A stretch of 64,000 nucleotides of DNA from the NCBI GenBank assembly GCA_029210725.1, contig JARGFM010000001.1, positions 239,884 to 303,883 of the forward strand, written 5' to 3'. This document shows positions 15,778-24,671 of the stretch, piece by piece. Each line of letters opens with the position of its first letter. The first letter of the stretch is position 1. Below the pieces are notes generated by a model, which was not told the DNA's origin, did not search any database, and saw only the letters and a list, made by a program, of their open reading frames with translations. Source of the stretch: Bacteroidales bacterium (GTDB lineage: Bacteria > Bacteroidota > Bacteroidia > Bacteroidales > GCA-2748055). The translations under genes were made by a program, and so were the position numbers.

Positions 15778-17097
15778 ATGAAAAAGACCCGTTGTTTTTT
15801 TCCAGCCCTTACGCTTTTACTCTTTTCAGGGTGTTTAACAGAGGCTCAGGAAAATCTTCCCGAACTATATTATTCGGGCCATTATCAGCACGTAATCGAT
15901 GGTTCGGCCGCTTTAATAGCCTCGGGCGACACTGCCTTGAACACTTATTATCTGAAGGCGCTCGCTGAGACCCAGCTGGGGCATCCCCTTGAAGCCATCG
16001 GAACCCTTCATCTTGCATTGTTGATCCATCCGGGCGAACAAAGAATCATCCGGATGCTGGCCAGACAATATTTTGAAGCCGGCAACTATGTTCAGGCTCG
16101 CAAAGGCTATAAGGACCTTGTCAGGGAGGACAGCACAGATGTCTCTTCCTGGTTAATGCTGGCAGAGATGGCTTCCTACGGACAAAAATTTGATGAAGCG
16201 ACCGAGGCCCTGAACCGGGTGCTTGCCATAGATACCATGAACCTGAGCAGCCTGATGATGATGGGGGATATTCTTAACAGGCATAACAACAGTGGTGCGG
16301 TCATCTATTACGAACGGGCCTATCGCCTCTACCCCGATAATCAGAAAGCAGCCTATGCGCTGGGAAACTGGTACATTCAGGCAAAAGAAGCATGGAAAGC
16401 CATTCCCCTTTGTGAACATATGTTGCAGATCGACAGCATGAGCATCAGGTTCAGTAAGCTTTTAGGATACGCCCATTACAAAATTAACAATCCGGGGAAA
16501 GCCGTTCAATGGCTCTCGTATGCAGTATCCCTGGGCGATTCCACATCGTTCACCTTTAAATTCAAAGGGATTTCTCAATACCTGCTGGTCGATTTCGCAG
16601 GTGCTATCGAAACACTGGGCCAGGCTGTGGGAAAAGACAGCCTGGATGCAGAGGTCCACTTCTTCCTGGGAGCCTGTCTGGCTAACACTACCAGAAAAAA
16701 AGAAGCTATGGATCACCTGGAAAAATCGCTCCGTCTGATGCAACCCGATCCTTCGGTATTGTCACGCATCTATTCGGAACAGGGTAATATCAAACGACTC
16801 GAAATGGAGTATGAGGAAGCTTATTCCCTGTATGCAAAAGCCTGGGAAAGCGATACTACCAATGCCATGTCACTCTATTTCATGGCTTCTATCCTGGATA
16901 ACAGTCTGCATCTTTCCAAAGAAGCCCTGGTGGATTATCAACGTTTTATCCAGGCCCTGGACCGGCTTCCTGAAAAGACTGAAACCAATCAGTCACTTTC
17001 TGTAAGAGTCATTGTGGAGGACCGGATCCTTTCCCTGAAAGAGGAGTTGTTTTTCAGGGACGAACAATTAACTGCATCCGGATCGAAGCTGTCTTGA
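15778..17097 (+). CDS. tetratricopeptide-repeat lipoprotein
   Basis: A 439-residue protein with a lipobox (LLLFSGC at residues 14-20), so it is probably anchored to a membrane facing the periplasm or surface. The rest is at least nine TPR-type helical pairs, for example YYLKALAETQLGHPLEAIGT, MLARQYFEAGNYVQARKGYK, AEVHFFLGACLANTTRKKEA and ALVDYQRFIQAL. TPRs mediate protein-protein contacts; no enzymatic domain is present. The start lies 6 bases after the upstream terminator T-run. Confidence 0.85.
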   Translation: MKKTRCFFPALTLLLFSGCLTEAQENLPELYYSGHYQHVIDGSAALIASGDTALNTYYLKALAETQLGHPLEAIGTLHLALLIHPGEQRIIRMLARQYFEAGNYVQARKGYKDLVREDSTDVSSWLMLAEMASYGQKFDEATEALNRVLAIDTMNLSSLMMMGDILNRHNNSGAVIYYERAYRLYPDNQKAAYALGNWYIQAKEAWKAIPLCEHMLQIDSMSIRFSKLLGYAHYKINNPGKAVQWLSYAVSLGDSTSFTFKFKGISQYLLVDFAGAIETLGQAVGKDSLDAEVHFFLGACLANTTRKKEAMDHLEKSLRLMQPDPSVLSRIYSEQGNIKRLEMEYEEAYSLYAKAWESDTTNAMSLYFMASILDNSLHLSKEALVDYQRFIQALDRLPEKTETNQSLSVRVIVEDRILSLKEELFFRDEQLTASGSKLS

Positions 17098-17145
17098 TAA
17101 ATCCATATTAATTCATAACATTTGTATCTGGTAAATCCAAGTGGT

Positions 17146-17622
17146 ATGGAAACATCCATTGTTCAATTAATCCAGGGAATGCTGGCCCCGGGACTGATGA
17201 TTTCGGCTTGTGGCCTTCTTCTGCTAGGCATGAACAACAAGTACAGCCTGGTTGTAAACCGGATCAGGCTGCTCAATGAGGAGAAGCGGAAAATTTTTCA
17301 TCAGGAGCTGATTGATGACAATGACAGCAACCGCTTAAATAATATTGAGCTCCAGATCAGCCATCTCATTGAACGTATCTGGCTGGTTCGAAACGCTGTT
17401 TTCAGCTATTCACTGGCAGTGGCCCTTTTTATTGTTAGCTCTGTATTGATTGGCCTTACCATTAAGAAAAACACCCCTTCGTTTGACTGGTTGATTATTG
17501 CCTTTTTTTACGCCGGTATGTTCGCTGTTTTTGTGGGAATCATTTTCGCTGCCATTGAGGTCTGGAAAGGATACCGTATCGTGAAAATTGAGATTTCCGA
17601 GGTCTATAAACCCATCAATTAA
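17146..17622 (+). CDS. DUF2721 membrane protein
   Basis: The frame can be opened by a TTG at 17122, but ATG 17146 gives METSIVQLIQGMLAPGLMIS, the normal family start. LAPGLMISACGLLLLGMNNK, SLVVNRIRLLNEEKR, a helical linker and two further helices (SLAVALFIVSSVLIGLTI, WLIIAFFYAGMFAVFVGIIF) match DUF2721. Function is unknown. A second member of the family lies at 57383-57775 on the other strand. Confidence 0.85.
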   Translation: METSIVQLIQGMLAPGLMISACGLLLLGMNNKYSLVVNRIRLLNEEKRKIFHQELIDDNDSNRLNNIELQISHLIERIWLVRNAVFSYSLAVALFIVSSVLIGLTIKKNTPSFDWLIIAFFYAGMFAVFVGIIFAAIEVWKGYRIVKIEISEVYKPIN

Positions 17623-17692
17623 GGATTGCCGGACCACCCGCTTTGTGCACTTAACTGATGGTTCCGCATGGAGTTTATTCCATAAAAAGCCT

Positions 17693-17700
17693 TATTTTTG
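17693..17700 (+). promoter_or_regulatory. candidate -7 element (TATTTTTG)
   Basis: An exact TAnnTTTG match that ends 7 bases before ATG 17708, which would give a nearly leaderless mRNA for the SRPBCC gene. Confidence 0.4.
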
Positions 17701-17707
17701 GTTAAGC

Positions 17708-18097
17708 ATGCCTATCATGAAAGAACTTCGCAAATATTATCGTATCAAAGGAAGCCCCGAAGAGATTTATGCCGCCCTCACCAATCCTTTTGCCATCAGC
17801 CTGTGGACCGGAAGCAAGGCTGAAATGTCAGAAGAACCGGGTTCTGACTTTTCGCTCTTCGAAGGTGATATTGAAGGAGTCAATATCGCTTTTGAGAAGG
17901 ACAGCAAGATCGTACAGGAATGGTTTTTCGGCGATCAGGAGGAGAAATCCATCGTGACCATTACCCTTCGTCCAGACCGGCATTATACCAGAATCGAACT
18001 GCACCATATCCATATCCCCGATGAAGCATATGAAGATATGGTCCTTGGCTGGGACATATACTATTTTGGCGGACTGAAGGATTTTTTTGAAAAGTAA
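17708..18097 (+). CDS. SRPBCC/START-like domain protein
   Basis: A small (129-residue) protein beginning MPIMKELRKYYRIKGSPEEI, followed by YAALTNPFAISLWTGSKAEM and a C-terminal amphipathic helix LGWDIYYFGGLKDFFEK. This is the helix-grip layout of SRPBCC/AHSA1-like proteins, which bind hydrophobic ligands or protein partners. An upstream in-frame codon at 17588 overlaps the DUF2721 gene and was not used; ATG 17717 is an alternative. It ends 5 bases before the large signalling protein gene, so the two are likely co-transcribed. Confidence 0.75.
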   Translation: MPIMKELRKYYRIKGSPEEIYAALTNPFAISLWTGSKAEMSEEPGSDFSLFEGDIEGVNIAFEKDSKIVQEWFFGDQEEKSIVTITLRPDRHYTRIELHHIHIPDEAYEDMVLGWDIYYFGGLKDFFEK

Positions 18098-18102
18098 TCA
18101 GC

Positions 18103-21100
18103 ATGTTTCTGAAAAGATATTTTCTGGTTCTTCTCATTTTCCTGCTTCCAATCGCACTTACAGGCAGGAGTCTGGATGAGATCAAAAGAAGTGGAAAAAT
18201 CTTTGTGGCTTTTACCGAAACAGATCTGAAGAACATCAATTACGACCTTGCCCGGGAGCTTGCCCGTTATCTCAATGTGGAGCTGATCGAGGTCCCCATA
18301 GAATGGGATCAGGTCTTCATGCGTAACGGCACCATTCCCCCCGGCCTGGAAACCGATCCCGAACTCCGGTACACTCCGGATGCTCTTAAAAAAGCCGATA
18401 TCATCTGCTCTACTTTTACGATCATGGAGTGGCGAAAAAAACTGTTCGGTTTTGCCGAAACCATGCTTTCGGCCGAACTCCTGATGATCCACAAGAATGA
18501 GGAAACTCCCGGGAGTTTTGAAGATCTTTCCAATAAACGGATTGCTTACACGGGAAGTACCACCTTTGAACAGCACCTTAAAGAGATTAATGCAACACTG
18601 GGGGAGCAGATGCAACTGGTCAGGACGCGATCCAGTGAGGAAACGAAGCGTTTGCTGGAAGAGGGCCGTGTTTATGGAATTGTATTGGACGCCGATGAGG
18701 CCCTGAATTTTAATGCAAATAGTGAGCAGAGATATAAAATAGCATATCCCATCAGTGATATTACCCGGACTGCATGGGCCGTGGAAAAAAACAATCCGCT
18801 TATCCAGGAGGTGGAGAATTTCTTTGAGACCATTGCCAGCAATGGGGTCCTGGATGAACTCTTCTACAAGCGTTTTGGAATCACCTATAATTCCTATGTG
18901 GACCGGCTCAGCAAGAACCTGAAGACAGAGCGGTATCACCGGAGCCTGGACGAAATCCTTGCCTCCCGGAAACTGGTTGTGGCCCTCCGGGACCGGGACT
19001 TTGTCTACCATGAAAACGGACAGAAGCAATTTATGCATGCCCTGGCGGAGGAATTTGCCGACTACCTGGGAGTTTCGCTCGAATTTGTGGTGACTCCCAA
19101 CTTCGAAAAGTACTGGGAAAATGAAGAAGGGGAAGTAATACGGGACTCCGCCTACACCCCGGAGTGGTTTTATTATTTTGATCTCGCCTGTGAGACCATT
19201 GCACCACTCGCCTGGAGGGCCAACAAGGTGAATATGATCCCCGTCTATCGGAGTGCATACACGGTGGTGGCCAGAAAAGAAGCGGAGATTGAGACCCTGG
19301 ACGATCTGAATAATTTCCGTGGGGTAACGGGTAGCGAAACGGTTTATGAAGATATCCTGAAAAAAAACGGAATCACCAACTACTATTGTGAGAATATCAA
19401 CAACTTCATTCCAGATGTGCTTTCGGGAAAAGCCGACTATACCATTATCTATAATGCATTCAGCGAATTGTCGGCATACCCCGGCCTGGAAGCAAAACTG
19501 GAACTGGGTAGTGTGGATATCTGCTGGGCACTGCGGAAGGACCAGCCGGAACTCCAGAAAGAGCTCGAAAAATTCATCCACAGATCACAGCAACAGGGTT
19601 TGATAGGAATACTGGTCAAGGCACTCCGGGGAAATACATTGCAGGCGCCTGAGGCTTTTATTAACAGCTATTATGAGAGTTTCCAGACCGGACAGTTACC
19701 CTATGTGAATTACGGCGCCGACGACGGGCTCCCACAGGAAGATATCTTCTCCATCTTTCAGGATCAAAAAGGTTATATGTGGTTTGGTACAAATTCAGGG
19801 GCCGTCAGGTATAATGGCAGGGAGATGATGGTATTTAACCATGAACATGGACTGCCCGGAAATTCGGTCCGGGATATTGAGCAGGACAGCAGCGGGACCA
19901 TGTATTTTGCAACCACCAATGGAATTGCAAAATTTTACGGCGACTCAACTACTCATATCCTGTGGGAAGGTATCTCATTTCACCACATTTTTATAGATTC
20001 CAGAGATCAACGATGGTTTCTGGGAGATGATGGAATCTACCTGGAAGATCCTGAAGGAAATACCAGATATTTAAATGCCGAACACCCGGTATTGCCGGGG
20101 ATTATTTACAGCATCACCGAAGACCCGGATACGAAAAATCTGCTTTTCGCCACCATCAAAGGGATTTTTATGTTTGATCCTTCCATGGAGCAGGTTTCAC
20201 AACTGAGTGATACAGATTGTTTTTCGATTTATGTGGATATCAACGACAGTATCTGGATATCGACCAAAAACGGACTTACCGTGACTCATCTTCCCGGCCT
20301 GATAGAGGACCGGCGCAATACGACCTTTTATAACCTGAATGACAGGCTGCAATTCCCTGTTCACATCATCTCAGATATTAGCAGCAATAAATTTGGCTCC
20401 ATCTGGCTGGTTAGCGACTCCAGGATCATGCAGGTCATTTCCACCGATCAGAAACCAATTATATACGAGCAGGAATTCGGAATAAAGAACAATAAGATTC
20501 TTTCTTTCCTGAGCGATCAGGAAGATAATCTCTGGATCGGCTTTTCGGGAGGGTTACAGCGTCTCACAAACCGAAAGGGTTTACGCAATTTTTTCCCGGG
20601 ATCGATCAATAGTTATATCTATTCCGTTTTCCAGGATAAGGAACAGAGAATCTGGATCACCTCAGACAATGGCGCCTTTTACTTCCAGGATTCAAAACTG
20701 GTAAATTTTACCCCCAGGATTGGAACTGAGTATACCAAATTTACGGGAACCCTCCTGCCCAATCAAAACATTCTGCTTGCCAATACGAAGGGCTTATATG
20801 AGGTAAGCAGCACCAACCTGGAGGTCATCAGGCACAAACCCTTCACTCAAATTACACATAGTGTGGAGAACATTTTTGTAAGCTCCAGGGGTGAAATATT
20901 CCTGCTCACGGGCATTAATGGTATTATCTACTATTTCACGGACTTCTATGCCCGGCCAAAGGAGTTAAAGAATAAGTATACGGCAAATATTTTTCAACTT
21001 ATTGAGATGAACGGCCAGGTGGTGGGCGGCAATAATTCGGGCTTTGTTGCCTTCAGGGAAGAGGGGTTTGAATTTTTGCAGGAGACCGACTGTGGTATCT

Positions 21101-22746
21101 GGTCTCTTTACCAGGAGGGAGAAAACCTTTGGGTGGGTACAGATTGTGGAATCGGCCTGGTAAAAAACAGCCGATTCGAACAAATGGAACTGAGCACCTT
21201 TGATAGGGAAATGATGATCAAATCCATTCTGCCCGCCAAAAACAGGTCCTATCTCTGGCTGGGCACCAACAAAGGATTCAGTTACTTTAATACTGAGAAA
21301 CTGGAGTTTGAATTTACGATCAATACCAAAGATGGGTTGAGCGGAGACGAAATTACACCCGGTGGCCTTTTTATGGACAGCAATGATCTGCTTTGGGTGG
21401 GCACTTACCACGGCATCTCTAATTTTAATATCAAGGCGAAATCTACCAAAAACTATACCCCGGTCTGCTATATCGAAAAAATCTATTTAAACGGGGACCG
21501 GATTGAGGCAGAATCGGGAAGGGCCTTTTCGCATAATGAAAACAATTTCATATTTGAAATAAGCGCGCTCTCATTCACAGATGAAGCCTCTGTGGAATAT
21601 GAATACTACCTGAGGGGAACCGGTAATGAATACTCGTCTTACCACAGGGGCAATGAATACAAAGCCGTTTATAACAACCTTCCTCCCGGCAAGTACGAAT
21701 TCATTTATAAAGCAAAAGGGAAAAACAATATCTGGGGGTACACCGAAAAATTTGATTTTACTATCCGTAAAGCCTGGTATAATACCTGGGTATTCCGCAT
21801 CCTGACTATTCTATTATTTATTTCAGGTACTTACTTGTTCTGTTTTCTAAGGATCAGAGCTATAAAATCCCAAAAAGACCGCCTGGAACAACAGGTCAGG
21901 GAGCGAACCCATGAGTTGGAGCTGGCCAATACGGAGATCGAGGCCCAGCGCGACTTTGCAAGATACCAGCGGGATCAGATTGCCCAGCAGCAGAAAGCAA
22001 TTATGAGCAGCATTCAGTATGCGCAACGTATTCAGAATTCTTTGCTCCCCTCCGCGCATCTGCTTAAAACAAAACTTCCCGGGCACTTTATCCTGTTTAA
22101 ACCCCGTGATATTGTCAGTGGGGATTTTTACTGGTTCAGCGAACACAAGAACCACTACTATATTTCTGCAGCCGACTGCACGGGCCACGGGATTCCCGGA
22201 GCTTTTATGAGTATGTTAGGTATGGCTCTGATGAACGAGATCGTCCATAAGTACCCGGATATTGATCCCGACAGCCTGCTCAATGAGCTGAGAAACCAGA
22301 TTATTGAAACAATGCACCAGAAAGGAGATCCCAGTGCTGCCAAGGATGGAATGGATATGGTGATCTGCAAGATTGACAAACATAAAAGCAGAATGCTTTT
22401 TGCCGGAGCCAACAACTCCCTCTATCATGTAAGAAATGGCCAGCTTACCGAGTACAAGACCGACAAAATGCCTGTTAGCTATCATTTAAGCATGCAGCCC
22501 TTTACCAGACATGAAATCAATCTGGAACCAGGCGATCTGGTGTATCTTTTTTCGGATGGTTACGCAGACCAGTTCGGCGGACACAACGGGAAGAAATTCA
22601 AATACCTGCAGCTCAGAAATTTACTGGCCTCTGTCTCCCAAAAAGAGATGCCTGAGCAGGGACTACAGCTTGACCGGGAATTTGAACAGTGGAAAGGTGA
22701 TTTGGATCAGATTGACGATGTGGTACTCATTGGCCTGAAATTCTGA
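18103..22746 (+). CDS. mosaic sensor: two solute-binding domains, beta-propeller, SpoIIE-type phosphatase
   Basis: This 1547-residue protein starts with a signal sequence, then two amino-acid-binding-type (SBP_bac_3) domains at about 23-255 and 280-510. Each begins RSLDEI...SxKxxVA. From about 536 there are two-component-regulator propeller repeats (YMWFGTNSGAVRYNG, LWVGTDCGIGLVKN, LLWVGTYHGISNFN), then a Y_Y_Y domain (about 1145-1222), one helix (about 1227-1248), a coiled coil with QQVRERTHELELAN, and a SpoIIE/PP2C-like phosphatase from about 1325 (FKPRDIVSGDFYWF, ADCTGHGIPGAFMSMLG, LFSDGYADQFGG). It should sense a periplasmic ligand and dephosphorylate a cytoplasmic Ser/Thr-phosphoprotein, probably an anti-sigma-factor antagonist. 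Confidence 0.9.
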   Translation: MFLKRYFLVLLIFLLPIALTGRSLDEIKRSGKIFVAFTETDLKNINYDLARELARYLNVELIEVPIEWDQVFMRNGTIPPGLETDPELRYTPDALKKADIICSTFTIMEWRKKLFGFAETMLSAELLMIHKNEETPGSFEDLSNKRIAYTGSTTFEQHLKEINATLGEQMQLVRTRSSEETKRLLEEGRVYGIVLDADEALNFNANSEQRYKIAYPISDITRTAWAVEKNNPLIQEVENFFETIASNGVLDELFYKRFGITYNSYVDRLSKNLKTERYHRSLDEILASRKLVVALRDRDFVYHENGQKQFMHALAEEFADYLGVSLEFVVTPNFEKYWENEEGEVIRDSAYTPEWFYYFDLACETIAPLAWRANKVNMIPVYRSAYTVVARKEAEIETLDDLNNFRGVTGSETVYEDILKKNGITNYYCENINNFIPDVLSGKADYTIIYNAFSELSAYPGLEAKLELGSVDICWALRKDQPELQKELEKFIHRSQQQGLIGILVKALRGNTLQAPEAFINSYYESFQTGQLPYVNYGADDGLPQEDIFSIFQDQKGYMWFGTNSGAVRYNGREMMVFNHEHGLPGNSVRDIEQDSSGTMYFATTNGIAKFYGDSTTHILWEGISFHHIFIDSRDQRWFLGDDGIYLEDPEGNTRYLNAEHPVLPGIIYSITEDPDTKNLLFATIKGIFMFDPSMEQVSQLSDTDCFSIYVDINDSIWISTKNGLTVTHLPGLIEDRRNTTFYNLNDRLQFPVHIISDISSNKFGSIWLVSDSRIMQVISTDQKPIIYEQEFGIKNNKILSFLSDQEDNLWIGFSGGLQRLTNRKGLRNFFPGSINSYIYSVFQDKEQRIWITSDNGAFYFQDSKLVNFTPRIGTEYTKFTGTLLPNQNILLANTKGLYEVSSTNLEVIRHKPFTQITHSVENIFVSSRGEIFLLTGINGIIYYFTDFYARPKELKNKYTANIFQLIEMNGQVVGGNNSGFVAFREEGFEFLQETDCGIWSLYQEGENLWVGTDCGIGLVKNSRFEQMELSTFDREMMIKSILPAKNRSYLWLGTNKGFSYFNTEKLEFEFTINTKDGLSGDEITPGGLFMDSNDLLWVGTYHGISNFNIKAKSTKNYTPVCYIEKIYLNGDRIEAESGRAFSHNENNFIFEISALSFTDEASVEYEYYLRGTGNEYSSYHRGNEYKAVYNNLPPGKYEFIYKAKGKNNIWGYTEKFDFTIRKAWYNTWVFRILTILLFISGTYLFCFLRIRAIKSQKDRLEQQVRERTHELELANTEIEAQRDFARYQRDQIAQQQKAIMSSIQYAQRIQNSLLPSAHLLKTKLPGHFILFKPRDIVSGDFYWFSEHKNHYYISAADCTGHGIPGAFMSMLGMALMNEIVHKYPDIDPDSLLNELRNQIIETMHQKGDPSAAKDGMDMVICKIDKHKSRMLFAGANNSLYHVRNGQLTEYKTDKMPVSYHLSMQPFTRHEINLEPGDLVYLFSDGYADQFGGHNGKKFKYLQLRNLLASVSQKEMPEQGLQLDREFEQWKGDLDQIDDVVLIGLKF

Positions 22747-22811
22747 AACTAAGCCTGTAACTTTCCTGCAGATCATTCCGTCTTACCACCAAAACTATAA
22801 ATCCAGAAAAA

Positions 22812-23837
22812 ATGAAGCAGATAATTATATCAGGAATTGCATGGATGATCATGTTCCCCCTGCTAGGCCAGGAGATCGATACTGTTCCGGACCTTTCAAA
22901 AGATCCTTTGGCAGCTGAAGCTCCTGCCGTAGAGGAAGAACCAGCCCTGGAGGAAAACGCCGAGGCTCCTCAGGAAGAAAATACGGTCCGTGTAACGGGC
23001 AAAGTTAAAGTGATTGAAACCCCCGATAAATCCAGGGCTACTCTGGGAGAAAATGAAGTGTTTATCGTTGAAGAGAACGGGGATACCATGAAGGTGATCC
23101 TGGGTTCGCGTGGTATCAGCATTGTAGAAGGAGAGGAGGGAACAGAGATCAAAGTCATCGAGATGGATGATCCTCCCCAGAAATCAAATCAAAAGAAGAA
23201 AAAAAGATTCAGACCTCACTTTTCCGGACTGGAAGTGGGACTTAACAATTTTGTTACTCCAGATTACTCCCTGACGCTGCCCCCGGAGGAAAGATATATG
23301 GATGTGAACACCGGGAAATCGTGGAACTGGAATGTAAATATTATCGATTATGGATTTGGTCTGGGCACGGATAAAGTGGGTGTTGTATCGGGACTTGGAT
23401 TCGAATTCATCAATTACAGTTTTGATGGTCAGAACAGCATCCGAAAGGACCCCGTTACCAGTGAAATCATGGCATATGTGCCGGATTATGCGGGAAACAT
23501 CAGTAAATCGAAAATGAATATTACTTATCTGACAGCCCCTCTTTTGCTGGAATTTCAAATACCAGCCCCCCGGAAGAGGATTTATTTTTCAGCCGGTCTT
23601 ATTGGAGGATTAAAGCTTTGGTCAAATACAAAAATGAAATATACAATCAGCGGAGAAAAATCTAAAGAAAAGGTCAAAGGGGATTATAACCTGTCGCCTC
23701 TCCGCTGGGGTGTCACGGCGAGAGCCGGTTACAAAGCCCTGGGCTTCTATGCTACCTATTATATGACACCCCTCTTTGAAGCCGATCTCGGTCCGGAACT
23801 CTATCCCTTCAATATCGGACTTGCTTTTTCGTTTTAA
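22812..23837 (+). CDS. outer-membrane beta-barrel protein with acidic N-terminal region
   Basis: The signal peptide (MKQIIISGIAWMIMFPLLGQ) is followed by a low-complexity acidic stretch rich in E, P and A (about residues 28-58), a small strand-rich segment (VRVTGKVKVIETPDKS to IKVIEMDD) and a basic KKKKR linker. From about residue 135 the protein has porin-like strands: SGLEVGLNNF, VVSGLGFEFINYSF, TAPLLLEFQI, YFSAGLIGGLKL. It ends FNIGLAFSF with the terminal Phe used by the BAM complex. Ligand and function are unknown. A strong terminator follows. Confidence 0.82.
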   Translation: MKQIIISGIAWMIMFPLLGQEIDTVPDLSKDPLAAEAPAVEEEPALEENAEAPQEENTVRVTGKVKVIETPDKSRATLGENEVFIVEENGDTMKVILGSRGISIVEGEEGTEIKVIEMDDPPQKSNQKKKKRFRPHFSGLEVGLNNFVTPDYSLTLPPEERYMDVNTGKSWNWNVNIIDYGFGLGTDKVGVVSGLGFEFINYSFDGQNSIRKDPVTSEIMAYVPDYAGNISKSKMNITYLTAPLLLEFQIPAPRKRIYFSAGLIGGLKLWSNTKMKYTISGEKSKEKVKGDYNLSPLRWGVTARAGYKALGFYATYYMTPLFEADLGPELYPFNIGLAFSF

Positions 23838-23859
23838 GGAAAACATACCCCCTGCCGTG

Positions 23860-23904
23860 AAGCCGGCCGCTACGGGATAGACCCGAATGCGGCCGGCTTT
23901 TTTT
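23860..23904 (+). terminator. Rho-independent terminator
   Basis: Perfect 11-base arms AAGCCGGCCGC (23860-23870) and GCGGCCGGCTT (23889-23899), an 18-base loop and a seven-T tract. Confidence 0.93.
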
Positions 23905-23928
23905 GAATGGTGGCCTTTCCGAAAATAT

Positions 23929-23936
23929 TAACTTTG
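23929..23936 (+). promoter_or_regulatory. -7 element (TAACTTTG) of the pepE-asmA-kinase operon
   Basis: Exact match to TAnnTTTG, with a TTG 23 bases upstream as a possible -33. It lies 24 bases before ATG 23961 and just after the preceding terminator. Confidence 0.6.
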
Positions 23937-23960
23937 CTTCATAACTTAAAATTCCAACCT

Positions 23961-24668
23961 ATGAGACTGCTACTGATCAGCAATTCAACCAATGCCGGAG
24001 AAGCATACCTGGATTACCCGAAATTTCATATCCGTGATTTCCTCGGAAGCTCGCGTCTTAATTGCCTATTCCTTCCCTATGCCGGAGTCACCATCAGTTT
24101 TGATGATTATGAAGCCCGGGTAAAGGAGCGCTTTGCAGAAATCGGACATGAGCTTAGCTCCATTCACCATGAGACCGATCCTGTGGCTGCCATTAAGCAG
24201 GCCGAGGCGATTGTGGTAGGAGGTGGAAACACTTTCCAGTTGATCAAGATGATACAGGAAAATGGATTGATCGGGCCGGTTAAAGAGAAAGTGCAGGCCG
24301 GAATCCCCTATGTGGGCTGGAGTGCCGGAAGCAACGTAAGCTGTCCAAGTATTAAGACGACCAATGATATGCCCATTCTCGAACCAGATAGCTTTCAGGC
24401 ATTTAACCTGGTACCGTTCCAGATCAATCCGCACTATACCGATCTGAATCCCCCCGGACATGCAGGGGAAACCAGAGAGGACCGCATCATGGAATACCTG
24501 GCCGCCAATACCGGGGACACAGTCCTTGGCCTGAGAGAGGGATGCATGCTTCGGGTGGAAGATAATCAGATGAGCCTGACCGGAAATCGGTCTGTCCGAA
24601 TATTCAGGTTTAACCAGACACCGGTTGAGCTGGACCATACTTATGATTTCAGTGAATTTCTGAACTAA
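23961..24668 (+). CDS. pepE: dipeptidase E (peptidase family S51)
   Basis: An upstream in-frame ATG (23907) lies before the promoter element, so ATG 23961 (MRLLLISNSTNAGEAYLDYP) was chosen, giving 235 residues, the usual PepE length. The nucleophile elbow is GWSAGSNVSCPS (catalytic Ser in SAGS) and the preceding loop is VGGGNTFQLI. FNLVPFQINPHYTD supplies the catalytic His region. PepE cleaves Asp-Xaa dipeptides in the cytoplasm. It is the first gene of an operon with an AsmA-like protein (3-base gap) and a histidine kinase. Confidence 0.93.
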   Translation: MRLLLISNSTNAGEAYLDYPKFHIRDFLGSSRLNCLFLPYAGVTISFDDYEARVKERFAEIGHELSSIHHETDPVAAIKQAEAIVVGGGNTFQLIKMIQENGLIGPVKEKVQAGIPYVGWSAGSNVSCPSIKTTNDMPILEPDSFQAFNLVPFQINPHYTDLNPPGHAGETREDRIMEYLAANTGDTVLGLREGCMLRVEDNQMSLTGNRSVRIFRFNQTPVELDHTYDFSEFLN

Positions 24669-24671
24669 AAA

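Noticed and set aside
18061..19581. 506-residue open frame on the minus strand
   Set aside because: It lies opposite the solute-binding domains of the plus-strand signalling protein, whose domain motifs are unambiguous. The minus-strand translation has no recognisable domain and is explained by codon bias of the real gene.
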